A stretch of DNA of 64,000 nucleotides from Hordeum vulgare subsp. vulgare (Eukaryota > Streptophyta > Magnoliopsida > Poales > Poaceae), in NCBI RefSeq assembly GCF_904849725.1, contig NC_058522.1, positions 197,081,986 through 197,145,985 of the forward strand. The letters run 5' to 3'. Below are positions 22,307-33,084 of this stretch, piece by piece. The stretch's first letter is position 1; each line of letters starts with the position of its first letter. Below the pieces are notes generated by a model that did not search any database, had not been told where the DNA came from, and was given only the letters and a program-made list of their open reading frames with translations. Made by a program: the position numbers and the translations under genes.

Positions 22307-25300
22307 CTATAATCGACCAAGCATTGACAGGTCATCTGCAGCAGTAACCTCTTCTAGTTCCGGCTCTGCTAGTTCCGTCTCACGGGTGAAGTAGGATTCA
22401 CCGTGGCTGTCTACTTCCATGTTCTGGGGCGAAGCACGGCGGTTCTTGAAACATTTCTTGGAAAGATGTGTTTCTTGGAAGAATTCTCCATCATATGTGT
22501 CTGGGTTAATGTGAGGTCCATAATCCTCTTCATCTAGGGGAGCGGGTCTAACACGTGGCGGCACTTCATAAAGGACATACCAACCATTCAGATTCTTATC
22601 AGTTTGGCATGCCCACGGTAGATAGAAAACTTGGGTCGCCTGTTGAGCCGTAATATAGACATCGGGAACATCTAAATCTAAATGGATGCTTGGATTGATT
22701 TCGACTAGCCCTATATGTTCATGAGTCCTTCTAGTCTCCTTCGGCTGGAACCAATAACATTTGAAGACTACGACGTTCGGTGGGTTTTCACCATAGAATT
22801 GAAGTGCAAAAATTTCTTCAACTCTTCCATAATACTCGATACCACCTTCGCCGATAGCGGAGACACCACAATTTGTGGATTTCCGGTCTGGCATAGATAG
22901 CTCTTTGCCAAAGGTACGAAAGTGATACCCGTTGATGTTGCATTTCTCAAATGAATGGACCTTATAGTCAAAACCATTAGTGGCTTGTCTCAATTTTGCG
23001 TCCATAGACTCTGAATTAGCCTACAAGTTTAATACGAAATGATTGTTTGATTAACCACAAGTTAGACGAAGGAATGAAATGGTCCATTATCGATAATTAC
23101 CATTTGTTTGAACCAAGAGATGAAACCGGGATAGCCGCCTCCATGCTTTGCCAGAAGCTCATACTCTTCCATGGATCATTTTGGATCACCACTCCATCCG
23201 AGCATTTGGTGACGTATCGACTGTATCAAATATCCAGGAATAAGAGCAGTTCAAAGGAATTAGAAGTTACGAAAAAATGTGCCGAGAACATACTCGTTGT
23301 ACGGCCGCACTTCTCTTAGGTTGTTGAAGCTATAAAAGGAAATGTTCCGCCATTCTTCGATATCCAACGTTATTGGTTTCGAAGCACTGGTTGGTGCGAG
23401 CTTCCCTTTGAATAGGTTGAGGTTGGATCCACCTTTTGTAGGATCCGCATCATTGTACCGATGCTTCGGATTATGCAAATGACGATTTTTGGCTTCGTAT
23501 TGTGTTGTCACAAAGTTAGCCACCTCCTCAGTAATGAATGCCTCGACCATCAATGCTTCAATTCTAGATTTATTTTTACATTTAACTCGAAGCGTCTTCT
23601 GCATCCTCTCTATTGCAAAGCACCAACAATTTTGCATGGGCCCACCCAATCTTGCCTCGGTCGGTAGATGTAAAATCAAATGCTGCATTGGCTTAAAGAA
23701 GCCCGACGAAAAGATCTTCTCTAACTTATAGAGCAACTCTGGCGCCAACTCCTCCATGTAATCTACCACACCAGGTGACAATTCTTTCGCACAAAGAACA
23801 CGGAAGAAATAGCTCATCTCCTCCTGTACAAGCCATTCATCCTCAGGAATAAAGCCACGTAAAATCACCGGCAGTACCCGCTCAAGCCATATGTGCCAAT
23901 CATGACTTTTGAGACCAAATTATTTTAGTTTTTCAAGACTTGCTCCCCTCTTTAGATTCGCTGCATACCCATTGGGGAACATCAAGTGCATTTTGACTCA
24001 CAAGATAATCTCCCTCATAGCTGGCCTTTCAAGATTGAACTAGGACTTTGGCTTGCACCACTTCTGATTTCCTTTTCCTTCTCGCATGTTTTGTAACGGT
24101 CTATGATATAGTGTCTCTTGATCGAGTCTAGCCTTAGGATTATCCTTTGTCTTCCCATCTATGCCGAACAATGTACCAAAAATGGCCTCTCTGATATTCT
24201 TTTCAGTGTGCATCATGTCGATGTTGTGTGGAAGAAGGAGGTCTTTGAAGTAAGGCAGATCCCACAGGTATGGCTTCTGAGTCCAGGCGTGTTCGGAATT
24301 ATACCCCTTGAAATACCCTGGACGGTTTGGATCAGGCTGGAGGGCGTCTAACTGATCCAGGATCTGTTGGCCTATCAACGCAGGTGGTGCCAAGCTTTTG
24401 ACAATTTTACCTTTGGTAAAGTTCTTCTTGTCTTTTCTGAACTGATGGTGAGGATCCAGCAACTATCTATGCAAGTCAAAGCAAGAATACTTCCCACCCG
24501 CTTGCAGCCAATTAAACTGATGAGCTGCTTTGCACAAGGGGTACGAGAACCTTCCATGCGCAGACCATCCATATTATAGCACATACGCCGACAAGTCATG
24601 CATCGATTACATGTACCACACATGCATTTTGAAGTTCTCTATTCTAGCAGGATCGTATGTCTTGACCCCATTATCCCAAGCTTTTTGCAATTCATCCTTA
24701 TGCGGCTGCATGTACACATTAATACTCTTCCCCGGATAGTTGGGCCATGGAATTATGAACGTCAGGAATATTTTCTATCTTTGCATAATCTTCTCGGGAG
24801 GAGACTGAGTCGAATGAAAAATACAGGACAACTATTGTATTGGGTTGCCGTCATGCTGAAGGGATTGAACCCATCCTCGGATCTGTCACTTTATCCTGAT
24901 GTAATCCATCAAAATGTTTCCATGCTTCCCCATCCGATGTGTGTACCACCTTCTTATTCCCATCTGCATCTAGTTCGGTTCTTTTGCCCAATTTGTGCCA
25001 TGTCATCTGTTTGTTTGTCTATTCAACCATGAAAATATGTTGAAGCCTTAGTATGATTGGCATATACCGAAGAACATTAACTGCGATTTTGGTCTGCCTC
25101 TTTTCACCCATACCGTTGTCTACCACAAGATACCTGCAAGACTTGCAGTTGGGACAATAGTCCAAGTGTGCATACTCCTTCCTAAATAAGACACATCATT
25201 TCTAACAGGCATCAATCTTCTCATAGGGCATATTAAGTACACGAAGTATTTTGTCTGACTGGTACATGTTCGCAGGATGACATGGCCTTTGGGTAGAACG

Positions 25301-25818
25301 CGTCCAAATGGTGTCATCATCGCGTCGTACCATTCTCTTCCCAAGTTGAACTGAGCCTTCAAAGGCATTACTTGTGCAATTGCATCCAGCTCACAATGCT
25401 CAGTGTGCTCATGGAGAGGACGTTTTGAAGACTCCAAAATTTCATAGAAGGCCTTTGTAGATTCCTCCATCTCTTTGTCCGAATCCCGAGCATCATCAAA
25501 GTCTTGCACCATGTCTTTGATCCTGGTACCATGCTCGTCGGTGCGACGACGAACCACCTCAGCTCTGGTGCGTTGTATTGACTCACCATGAAATATCCAC
25601 AACATATAATTAGGCTAAATACCCCTCCTCTGGAGGTGATTAATCATTACAGCCTCTGTCCTCTTTTTATAGTTGTCGCACTATGGACAGGGGCACCAGT
25701 TTGTTTCCTGGCCATTTGTAAATGCTGCTTTCACAAAGTCCTTGGTTTTTAGAAACCATTCTTTCGTCATCTCTTTCTGACTAGGGTGACCGTTGTACAT
25801 CCTCGCACAATCACTCAT
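22307..25818 (-). pseudogene. TNP2-like CACTA transposase, degraded
   Basis: Start ATG at 25818 (MSDCARMYNGHPSQKEMTKE), a Transpos_assoc domain with a CPCP/CDNY zinc-type cluster but with in-frame stops. Then 25120-25605 (NLGREWYDAMMTPFGRVLPK), then the Transposase_21 catalytic core: EDGFNPFSMTATQYNSC near 24870, PWPNYPGKSINVYMQP near 24730, WDLPYFKDLLLPHNIDMMH (24040-24462). DUF4218 follows (23260-23868, GFIPEDEWLVQEEMSYFF, ...EELAPELLYKLEKIF) and a DUF4216-type end (22307-23005, GYHFRTFGKELSM, FYGENPPNVVVFKCYWF). Acts as a DDE-like nuclease cutting CACTA ends. The core has Ser for the usual Gly after DGFNPF, a small deletion just before it, stops and frame changes, so it is dead. Confidence 0.85.
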
Positions 25819-26844
25819 CTTTCCTAGATACTAAACACACAAGAAATATATATATATAGTTCAACATATACATTCATGAGTTAATCATGTTCGTCAGTTT
25901 TATTACGTCCATGCAACCTACACACTAATAGGTAAAGATAGGTCCTAATCCCAACCGAGTATGTGTAGATTGGGTTCGTTTTCCCATGCTCTGCTCCGGA
26001 CCCAATACAAAATTTCGACAGCACCTCCCCGCTATTCTCTTGATAAACGTCTCGGCAATACATAGAGAGGATGTGTATCCGGAGAACAACAGGGAGGTAG
26101 TGATGAAATTATTCATCGGATCCGGAACAAAGAATATGGGAAAACGAACCCAATCTAGACATACTCAAACTATCCATGGATAATGTTGGACAATTCAGAA
26201 GAATCACAATTATAAATATATGCAAATGCATGCATATTTATAACTCTAACCCTTTCGAACGGGAGACACATACTGGTCACGCATACTGATAATTTAATGT
26301 ACCTATATCTAGAAAGTTTCATTCGAAGACCGACCCATAGCAAATTAAGGGGCAAGGAGGAGACGTCATTTCTACTCACCCATGCACGCAGGGGCGGAGC
26401 TCGTTGAACGCACGGGAAGGTCTTCAAACAGCAGACCTCGCAGCGACGAGACAACTGCACATCTAAATCCACCCGATCAACAGAAATATTTTGTGTTCAT
26501 TAATAAAATCGAAAAATATATGACCTAACAGCAATATATGACCTATATAGATGTCATTTAGGGTTCCATCAACGATGATGAACTCCCTAACTCACTCGTC
26601 CCTGGCGCCCCCAGGTATGGCGACACACGGTCGAAGGGTCATCACGCCAACTCTTCCGGTTTCCGAAACCTCTCTTCTCTGCCTCTCCTCTCCTCTCTGA
26701 GAATTCTCCTGGTGAGGTCCGCGGGTGGCAGCCTCTAGAAGGCTGAAGATCACCTTTTTGGTCAATAAGAGGCCAAAGAGGTGTCAAGCGTCGGGGGTTG
26801 GGTGTTAGTGGCATTGGGGTCGGTGTATTAAACGCTCCGTGGAG
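25819..26844. other. CACTA-1 5' region upstream of TNP2
   Basis: Contains the probable 5' untranslated region of the transposase gene. 25920-26165 holds two copies of a motif around GGAAAACGAACCCAATCTA and GGATGTGTATCCGGAGAAC in inverted arrangement. An equivalent block lies at 42455-42665 in CACTA-2. No protein recognised. Confidence 0.5.
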
Positions 26845-26948
26845 TTTCGTTCCGGGGTGTCGGGATGTCGTGTCGGGGCGGTGTCTCTGGGTGTCGGGGT
26901 GTCGTGTTGGGGTGTCGGGGCATCGTGTCGGGGTGTCGGGGTGTTGTT
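26845..26948 (+). repeat. G-rich GGGGTGTCG(T) tandem repeat
   Basis: About ten irregular copies of (T)GTCGGGGTGTCG lie directly next to the CTT tract. Runs of four G spaced by 5-8 bases on the plus strand could form G-quadruplexes. ORFs reading VGVSGCRGVV here are repeat translations. Confidence 0.8.
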
Positions 26949-27253
26949 TTCTTCTTCTTCCTCTTCATTTTTTCCTCTTCTTCTTCCTCTTCTTTATTTT
27001 CTTCCTTTTCTTATTCTTCTTCTTGTTGTTGTTGTTGTTGTTGTTCTTCTTCTTCTTCTTCTTCTTCTTCTTCTTCTTCTTCTTCTTCTCTTCTTCTTCT
27101 TCTTCTTCTTCTTCTTCTTTTTCTTCTCCTCATCCTCCTCCTCCTCCTTCTCCTTCTTCTCCTTCTTCTCCTTCTTATTCTCCTTCTTCTTCTCTTCTTC
27201 TTTTCTTCTTGTTCTTATTATTATTCTTCCTTCTTTTCATTTTTCCTCTTTCT
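26949..27253 (+). repeat. CTT/CTC pyrimidine tract with (GTT)n, left of the nested CACTA
   Basis: Long TTC repeats, a short (TTG)7-8 run at 27023-27045, and CTC/CTT mixture. The final part (TTCTTGTTCTTATTATTATTC...TTTTTCCTCTTTCT) reappears right of the nested element near 32820-32875, so the tract held an internal duplication before or after insertion. Confidence 0.85.
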
Positions 27254-27279
27254 CACTACTAGGAAAAGGCCTGCTAGTG

Positions 27280-27597
27280 GCGCACCTGTTTTGGCTACTA
27301 ATGGCGCACTACAGGTGCGCCACTAGCATCACGCCATTATATATTTTTACTAATGGCGCACCACAGATGGGCCACTAGTATCTGGTATACTAATGGTGCA
27401 CCAGGCAGTGCGCCATTAGTATAGCTCATGGTGCGCCATTAGTATCTGGTGTACTAATGGCGCACCAGGCAGTGCGCCATAGTATAGCTCATGGTGCGCC
27501 ATTAGTATCTGGTATACTAATGGTGCACTGCTCATGGTGCACCATAAGTATCTGGTATACTAATGGCGCACTGCTCATGGTGCGCCATTAGTATCGA
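27280..27597. repeat. Left subterminal repeats of Pack-CACTA-1
   Basis: Alternating ACTAATGGCGCACC and GGTGCGCCATTAGTA units separated by TATCTGGT or CAGGCAG, each pair forming a short hairpin. About ten half-units are visible. Matching units occur at 32365-32690. Confidence 0.85.
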
Positions 27598-28113
27598 AGA
27601 CAACCAGATTACGAGAGGTCTATGTGACACTGCTTATCCTGTATCATGATACATATGGAATTTTCGAGCTATGCTAATTCATACAGTTATAGAAGTGACA
27701 CAAGCCAAGGATCTCAATATACATGTTTGCAAATCCATATATAACCTAAACAGCAAATATGATGGTGTATTACATGGACAGTGCAAAGCTACTGGAGACA
27801 ATGTGCATGCTAAGGTGCTCCCAGCAACAAAATAATATCAGCTTCAATGAATATTGTGACATTTCATCTGTACTGTAGTGGCCAGAAGACAAACAATTAC
27901 TCCCAGAAATACAGGAGAAAGGACAAACACCTCTAGCATCTCCTTTTAACATGAGGTGCTCAGCTGAAATGATCCCCTACATAAACTCTAGTCAACATGT
28001 AGCAACTCTACCACACATAAAGTGAGCTATAGTACTAGCACAATCATATCTCTCTAGATACACATGAACAAAACAATGCCATGATGGGCATCAGTCAGTT
28101 TAACATGCAAATT

Positions 28114-31100
28114 CTAATCTGCTCGAGGCTGAGAGGCCTCCTTTTGTAGAATTCCAATTGGAACTTCAATCTTGCTTGACTGTACAAGTACCTGGAGAAA
28201 ATTTAACATAAAATTAATAATCAGACTAGTATACCTTCATGAATGTGTCCAAATTCCTTTGTTCATATCATGCAACCTATTTTTAAAAATGTTTTAAAGG
28301 GTTAGGTGAATGCATTCTTTATTTTATAACTAGCAATGGTAAACTAAGAGATGAACGTATTGGTGTATTCCATATTATATTATTATTACCAAGATACATA
28401 TTATTCTTATAAATATATCAAACAATTTAATAACTGCATCGATGAATCCAAAAGCATTTTATGATTTCAGCTAGCTGTTTCAGCCTCCCTATTTGTTCGT
28501 AAATGCCGTGATCATGTGGGACAGCCTTTTTTCATCACATTTCCAAAGCAGAATATATTGCACTTCTACATATAAATGTCATACCGAAGAGCAGGTTCCG
28601 TACTTCTAGTCTAGTATAAATGCCGCTACCTATGTTGTGGCCGAGAAGCCGCAGCGGCACGCCGCGCCCGTGGTTATACATCTGTATTTTTTTAGAGTAA
28701 GAGAAGGGGTGATAGTGATATAGAGGTTGAGGTAGACGCTATTCAAATTTCTTAAATCGAGGGGAAAAAGCAAATCCAAATGAAAAGGAGAGTAATTTAA
28801 AATTCTCCATGGTACATACAACAAAAATTAAGCTCAAACCCATCACCGTTATTGTTTTCTTTATCTAAAATAAGCATACAGTATATGGGATTGGTCATTT
28901 AACAACAACTTCTTACACCTTTTTTCTATATCTCTCTGCATATAAGTTAATGTGCAGTATCATTGGAACGAAATGGATTATTTCTATATAAGTTAATGTA
29001 GAATATCATTGGAAGCAAATGGATTATTTCTACGTAAAGGATAACCAGGATTCATGAATTTTCTATCCAAAGTGAGAAGTACACTTGACCGTGTTGAATT
29101 CATGTATTATTTCTATGTACGCGGCCACAGGACCAACAGATAATGCATAGGAAGGAGAGGAACAGCCACTTTAGTTTCACCTCAATTTCTTCGAGCAAAA
29201 ACAAAGGTGAGGAAAACAATGGGAAGCCACGACACACGACACTTCACTTGGTAAATATCTTGACAATGATAAGCCAAATCAGGGGTCTCACCCAAAGAAC
29301 AGACAAAGCTACAGGCTTGCTAGTATAAACCTAGGATGTTAGTATTCAAAAACTAATCATTCATTATTGTAAGTTCTTAAATATACTCGATTGATACTGA
29401 AAATGCAATTGCCAACCACACGGTAAAATTAAAACTGATGACATGAAGACTAGAGGCGGGAAATACCCAAGTCTGAGCAAATGTGCTAGCTGTAACTCTA
29501 GCTCATGTCAACGCGAGATCAAGATCCAGTGGTAGAAGCAACAACCAGTAAAGAAAAACAAAAGGGATTGGGAAAAAGAAACCTCATTTGAAGCTTCTTG
29601 ATTAGTCATAATCCAATTTACAAGCTGATCAAGTGAAGCGCCGTGACCTGAAATTAAACATATATTGAGAAAAAATCCATATGTTTACTGCTTTTACAAA
29701 TCAATGGAATATCACATACCTAACTCGCTGAATGCCAAGTCGACTTCTTTCTTTGAGAAGCTCATCTTGATTAATAAATACGACCTCGTTTTTGAGAACG
29801 AATCCAGCTCCTGCTGAAGTTAGGACGTTCAGAAGATTGGACAAACAAATTCAAAACAGGGAATATAGACAATGACAGCAGGTACGAGGAGACCATTGAT
29901 GAAAACTCAGGTATATAGACATATTTTAAACTGTAGATTCACTTATTTTGCTCCGTATGTAGATGACTAGTGAAATTTCTTAAAAGACTTACATTTAGGA
30001 ACCGAGGGAGTATAATATTACATTAGAGCTAAGACAGTTATTTTGGGACAGAGGAAGTAATAGGTTTGATGGCAAACAAATCACCTCCTCTGCCTTGACA
30101 ACAACAAGTTTGCGATCAAGTTGCTGCGGGTCAATGGTACCACTCCTGGGAGCGCTAGCGCCGGCACTAGTGGCATCACCCTCATCACAATGTTCAATTT
30201 TCACCTGCATTGGAAAGGAAGACGAACCAAGTAAGCATAGCAGTCAAAGAGGAACACAACAAAAGTGAACAGAGTAACAAATTTTAAGAGTCCCATTACC
30301 ATTTCCCTTGAGTGAATTGGCCTCAGGACCTGCTGGCCTTGAAAAAGAAATAGAAGTGATGAGAACATTAATTAATATAGCACTCCTCTCCAGATGACGA
30401 CCTAAGGAAGTTAACGACCCAGAACCGGAATTTTGAGTGGCTTACAACGTCAAAGTAATTTTGATAATTTGGACAAGAATGAACTCAGCTCTCAGATCAG
30501 AATGAAAAATAAATGAAAGAAATGCCAGGTTGCAAAACATGAGAGGTTAATTTGGAAGTGGTTCAGTTAGAAGTGGCACGAAAAAATAAAAACTTTGACA
30601 CTGGTGGTTCAGTTAGAAGTGGCACTTTTAAGATCTAAAACAAATGAAGGCCATTATAGAAAGTCTACAGCATATGGATTATTGGGTTAGGGCAAGATAG
30701 GCATACATCCTATTATTGGCTAATAAATAAGAAGCATCCATACATTCGGCATAATGCAGGCAGCTCAAGCACATGTAGGCAGTAAGCAACCGACGCTAGT
30801 TAGGCAATTCTATACAGCGAACACATGCTTTTAGTATGATTAAAATGATGGACTGAACCTTAACAAATGCAGAAAGAGAAAGCTGATCAAAGCATAGTCA
30901 TTGACATCATTGACCGGCGCCCCACTCAGATACAATATAATGAGAAGCATGTTACATGTGAGACATAGAACTTATAAGCAGAAAATGGGATGTGTGACTA
31001 CCAAAAATTGAAGTAGCCGATGAAAAGAAATGATGGTCTGTCACAACTCAATAGTTCCACTCTTCCACGAGACAAGCAATGATAAGGCAACGACAAAATG

Positions 31101-32227
31101 GCGGCATGCAAAAGAAAAAACAAAAAATCTTGTCTTGTTATATTTTGTTTGTTTTGTTTATTATCAACACCAGCAATCAAATATACCCTGCTCATTGATT
31201 CAGGGAATAATTAAGAAGTGAAAGTAAGACTAACTTATGAAATAGACTAACTGAATGGTGCCTACTCAAACAACTGAATGTCACAGTAACACGTGCTAAC
31301 AACATGAGAATGTGCCCAATCTTGTGCATAAACATAAGCACTTACAGATCCGGAGCGGCAAACATAGACATTATCTGTGAGCTGAGTAATCTTGTCCGAA
31401 GCACGGTTTTCCACATACATTCCTGCGAATTAAGATCAAGCAACAACACATATTACATTAAGCAAATAAATCGAGAGAGCAAAACAAATCAATGCTGGCT
31501 TCCTTCAATTTGACTGTAAGCACAAGACTTCGTCAGGCATGTTATCTTGTAGCCCAGTAAAAACATCTTACTAACAAATTGATTTGTTTGCGTCTAATTC
31601 TCACTGCTCCAGTGATAACTACTATTCTGGTAAACCCCAGACTCATTTGCATCCAATCCTATGGGTAAGAAAGCAAGGTTTGTCCATGAATTTACGAGTT
31701 TTCGCATATATGTTAAGAAGTACCTGGAGATCTGATTTGCCAAACCACACATGGTGGTGCTACTCCCAATCCTATATATAAGCTAAAGGGCGCATCTCCC
31801 CGCTAATTACTTATCAATCGGATTACTCCCGTGGACTGAAGACGCGGACGATTTCCCCTGATCTCGCAACTAGATTATACTAGCAGGGAAATAAATACTG
31901 AATTAGTAGAGGCGCCACACATATACCATGGCAACGGCAGCAGCAGACACATACATCGGTCCCCCCGCGCGATCTACTAGCTGAATCAGGCAGCGACGCA
32001 GCCGTATCCAACACAACCTAACCGCTAGTGCGTCCACGGGAGAAGCGGGGCGCGATAGGAGGTTGGAAGGGGGAGGGGGGCATACCGGTGCTGGTCCTGG
32101 AGTCGGCGGCTAGGACCACGCCGCCGTCGTAGCAGACGCCGACAATGGTGGTGCCCATCCGGTGCTCCCCATCGGTGGGCGCATCGGCGGAGGCGGGGCC
32201 GCCCATGAGCGAGGAGGAGGCGTCCAT
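28114..32227 (-). CDS. Chimeric seven-exon gene: proteasome beta-1 N-terminus joined to a UBA-like segment
   Basis: Exons on the minus strand: 32227-32086, 31422-31346, 30329-30300, 30204-30085, 29813-29720, 29647-29583, 28191-28114. All six introns (663, 1016, 95, 271, 72 and 1391 bases) have GT and AG ends, phases agree at every junction, and the frame is open from ATG to TAG, about 201 codons. Residues 1-73 are proteasome beta type-6 (propeptide, then TTIVGV with Thr1, Asp17 and Lys33). Exon 3 adds ten residues with no clear origin and could be skipped without changing frame. Residues 84-176 come from another gene and include [20 protein letters not shown] and DQLVNWI, a UBA-like pattern. 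The proteolytic fold is truncated, so protease activity is unlikely. Expression is unknown; no TATA box or AATAAA was found. The exon joins are my inference. Confidence 0.68.
28938..29034 (+). repeat. Two-copy tandem repeat, ~46-47 bp
   Basis: TATAAGTTAATGTGCAGTATCATTGGAACGAAATGGATTATTTCTA-type unit at about 28940 is followed directly by a copy at about 28987 with a few changes. It lies in intron 6 of the chimeric gene. Confidence 0.8.
29583..30204 (-). pseudogene. Captured exons encoding a UBA-like segment, source gene not identified
   Basis: Three exons (30204-30085, 29813-29720, 29647-29583). The first encodes an acidic start [15 protein letters not shown], then [17 protein letters not shown]. 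The second has [18 protein letters not shown] and the third [17 protein letters not shown]. The spacing of hydrophobic residues fits a three-helix UBA fold (helix, xMxFS loop, helix, G, helix ending in LVxWI). Plant proteins with such N-terminal UBA units include chromatin factors such as DRM methyltransferases, but I cannot assign the donor. Confidence 0.6.
29909..30010 (-). mobile_element. Stowaway-type MITE remnant in intron 4 of the chimeric gene
   Basis: Read on the minus strand it starts CTCCCTCGGTTCCTAAATGT next to a TA at 30011-30012 and continues with the Triticeae Stowaway body (AGTCATCTACATACGGAGCAAAAT, then AATATGTCTATATACC). The distal end is degraded. A second partial copy (TTCCTCTGTCCCAAAATAAC on the minus strand) lies at about 30025-30060. 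Confidence 0.75.
31346..32227 (-). pseudogene. PBA1: Captured first two coding exons of 20S proteasome subunit beta-1 (beta type-6)
   Basis: Exon 1 (32227-32086) begins [13 protein letters not shown], has a 25-residue propeptide ending HRMG, then [20 protein letters not shown]. Exon 2 (31422-31346) reads [20 protein letters not shown] then CRSGS. A Gly codon is split G|GA across the intron. Catalytic Thr1, Asp17 and Lys33 of the caspase-like beta-1 subunit are present. The rest of the usual ~230-residue subunit is absent, so this is a 5' gene fragment, taken together with its intron and thus from genomic DNA rather than mRNA. Confidence 0.92.
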
Positions 32228-32339
32228 GGCGGCGGAGATCGGCGCAGCGGCGAGCGAGCGAGCGAACGGGATGAGGAGCAGCGATGGCGTGCGTGTGTGC
32301 GTGCATGTGGGTCTGCGGCTTTGGCCTCAAGAAAGAAAG

Positions 32340-32725
32340 GAGAGGCACTAGTTTTGCAAAAAAAAAGAATAGTAGTGGCGCACCACCTACAAATGCGCCA
32401 GTAGTAACCCTGGTTACTAATGGCACACCAGCTGGTCGTGCACCATTAGTAGTTTTGCAAAAAAAAATATAGTAGTGGCGCACTCGGTGAGTGGTGCGCC
32501 ATTACTAGTTAAACTAGTAATGGCGCACTCTGCCCCGGTGCGCCATTAGTACTTTTGGAAAAAAAAATTATAGTAGTGGCGCACCGAGTGTGTGGTGCGC
32601 CATTAGTGTCCATCACACTAATGGTACACCTGCACATGGTGCGCCACTGCTATATAGTAGTGGCGTACTACTTGTCTGGTGCACCATTTGTGTCTATATC
32701 ATCTATAGCCCGTTTCCTAGTAGTG
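32340..32725. repeat. Right subterminal repeats of Pack-CACTA-1
   Basis: Repeated blocks of AAAAAAAAxTATAGTAGTGGCGCAC followed by GTGCGCCATTAGTA. Three copies of the A-rich spacer are visible (about 32355, 32458, 32560). This region lies about 115 bases upstream of the start codon of the chimeric gene and may act as its 5' flank. Confidence 0.8.
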
Positions 32726-32728
32726 TCT

Positions 32729-33080
32729 TCTCCTCTTCTCCTCCTCTTCTTCTTCTTCTTTTTCTCCTCCTCCTCCTCTTCTCATCTTCTCCCCCGCTTC
32801 TTCTTCTTCTCTTCTTCTTTTCTTGTTCTTATTATTTTTCTTCTTCCTTCTTTTCATTTTTCCTATTTCTTCTCCTCTTCTCCTAAAGTAATTAACTAAA
32901 TAACAGATCTAATGAACTAAATAATAGAAAACTAAACTAAACTAATGAACTACAGAACGGAAAACTAAATTAAACTAATGAACGAAATAATAGAAAACTA
33001 AACTAAACTAATTAATCAACTAAACATCAGAAAAAAAAAGAAAAAGAAGGGGCGGGGGTGGGTTTGGCGCCAGCCGTCAG
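32729..33080 (+). repeat. CTT tract of CACTA-1 resumed, then AACTAAATAA-type short repeats
   Basis: CTT/CTC tract to about 32885, then 32890-33020 repeats (C)TAAACTAATGAACTAAATAATAGAAAA several times. No gene. Confidence 0.75.
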
Positions 33081-33084
33081 GGGG

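Larger units (their letters stand above)
27254..32725 (-). mobile_element. Non-autonomous gene-carrying CACTA (Pack-CACTA-1), 5,472 bp
   Basis: Ends are CACTACTAGGAAAAGGCC (27254) and, reverse-complemented from 32725, CACTACTAGGAAACGGGC. A perfect TCT target duplication flanks it (27251-27253 and 32726-32728), both copies in the CTT tract of CACTA-1. Subterminal palindromic repeats based on ACTAATGGCGCACC lie inside both ends. There is no transposase. The interior carries host-gene exons (28114-32227) instead. Mobilisation would have required a transposase supplied in trans. Confidence 0.93.

Noticed and set aside
26798..27378. Leu/Phe/Ser-rich ORFs suggesting membrane proteins (also 18755-18982, 32555-32899, 41642-42022, 54764-54991)
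   Set aside because: They are translations of CTT/GAA microsatellite in every frame.
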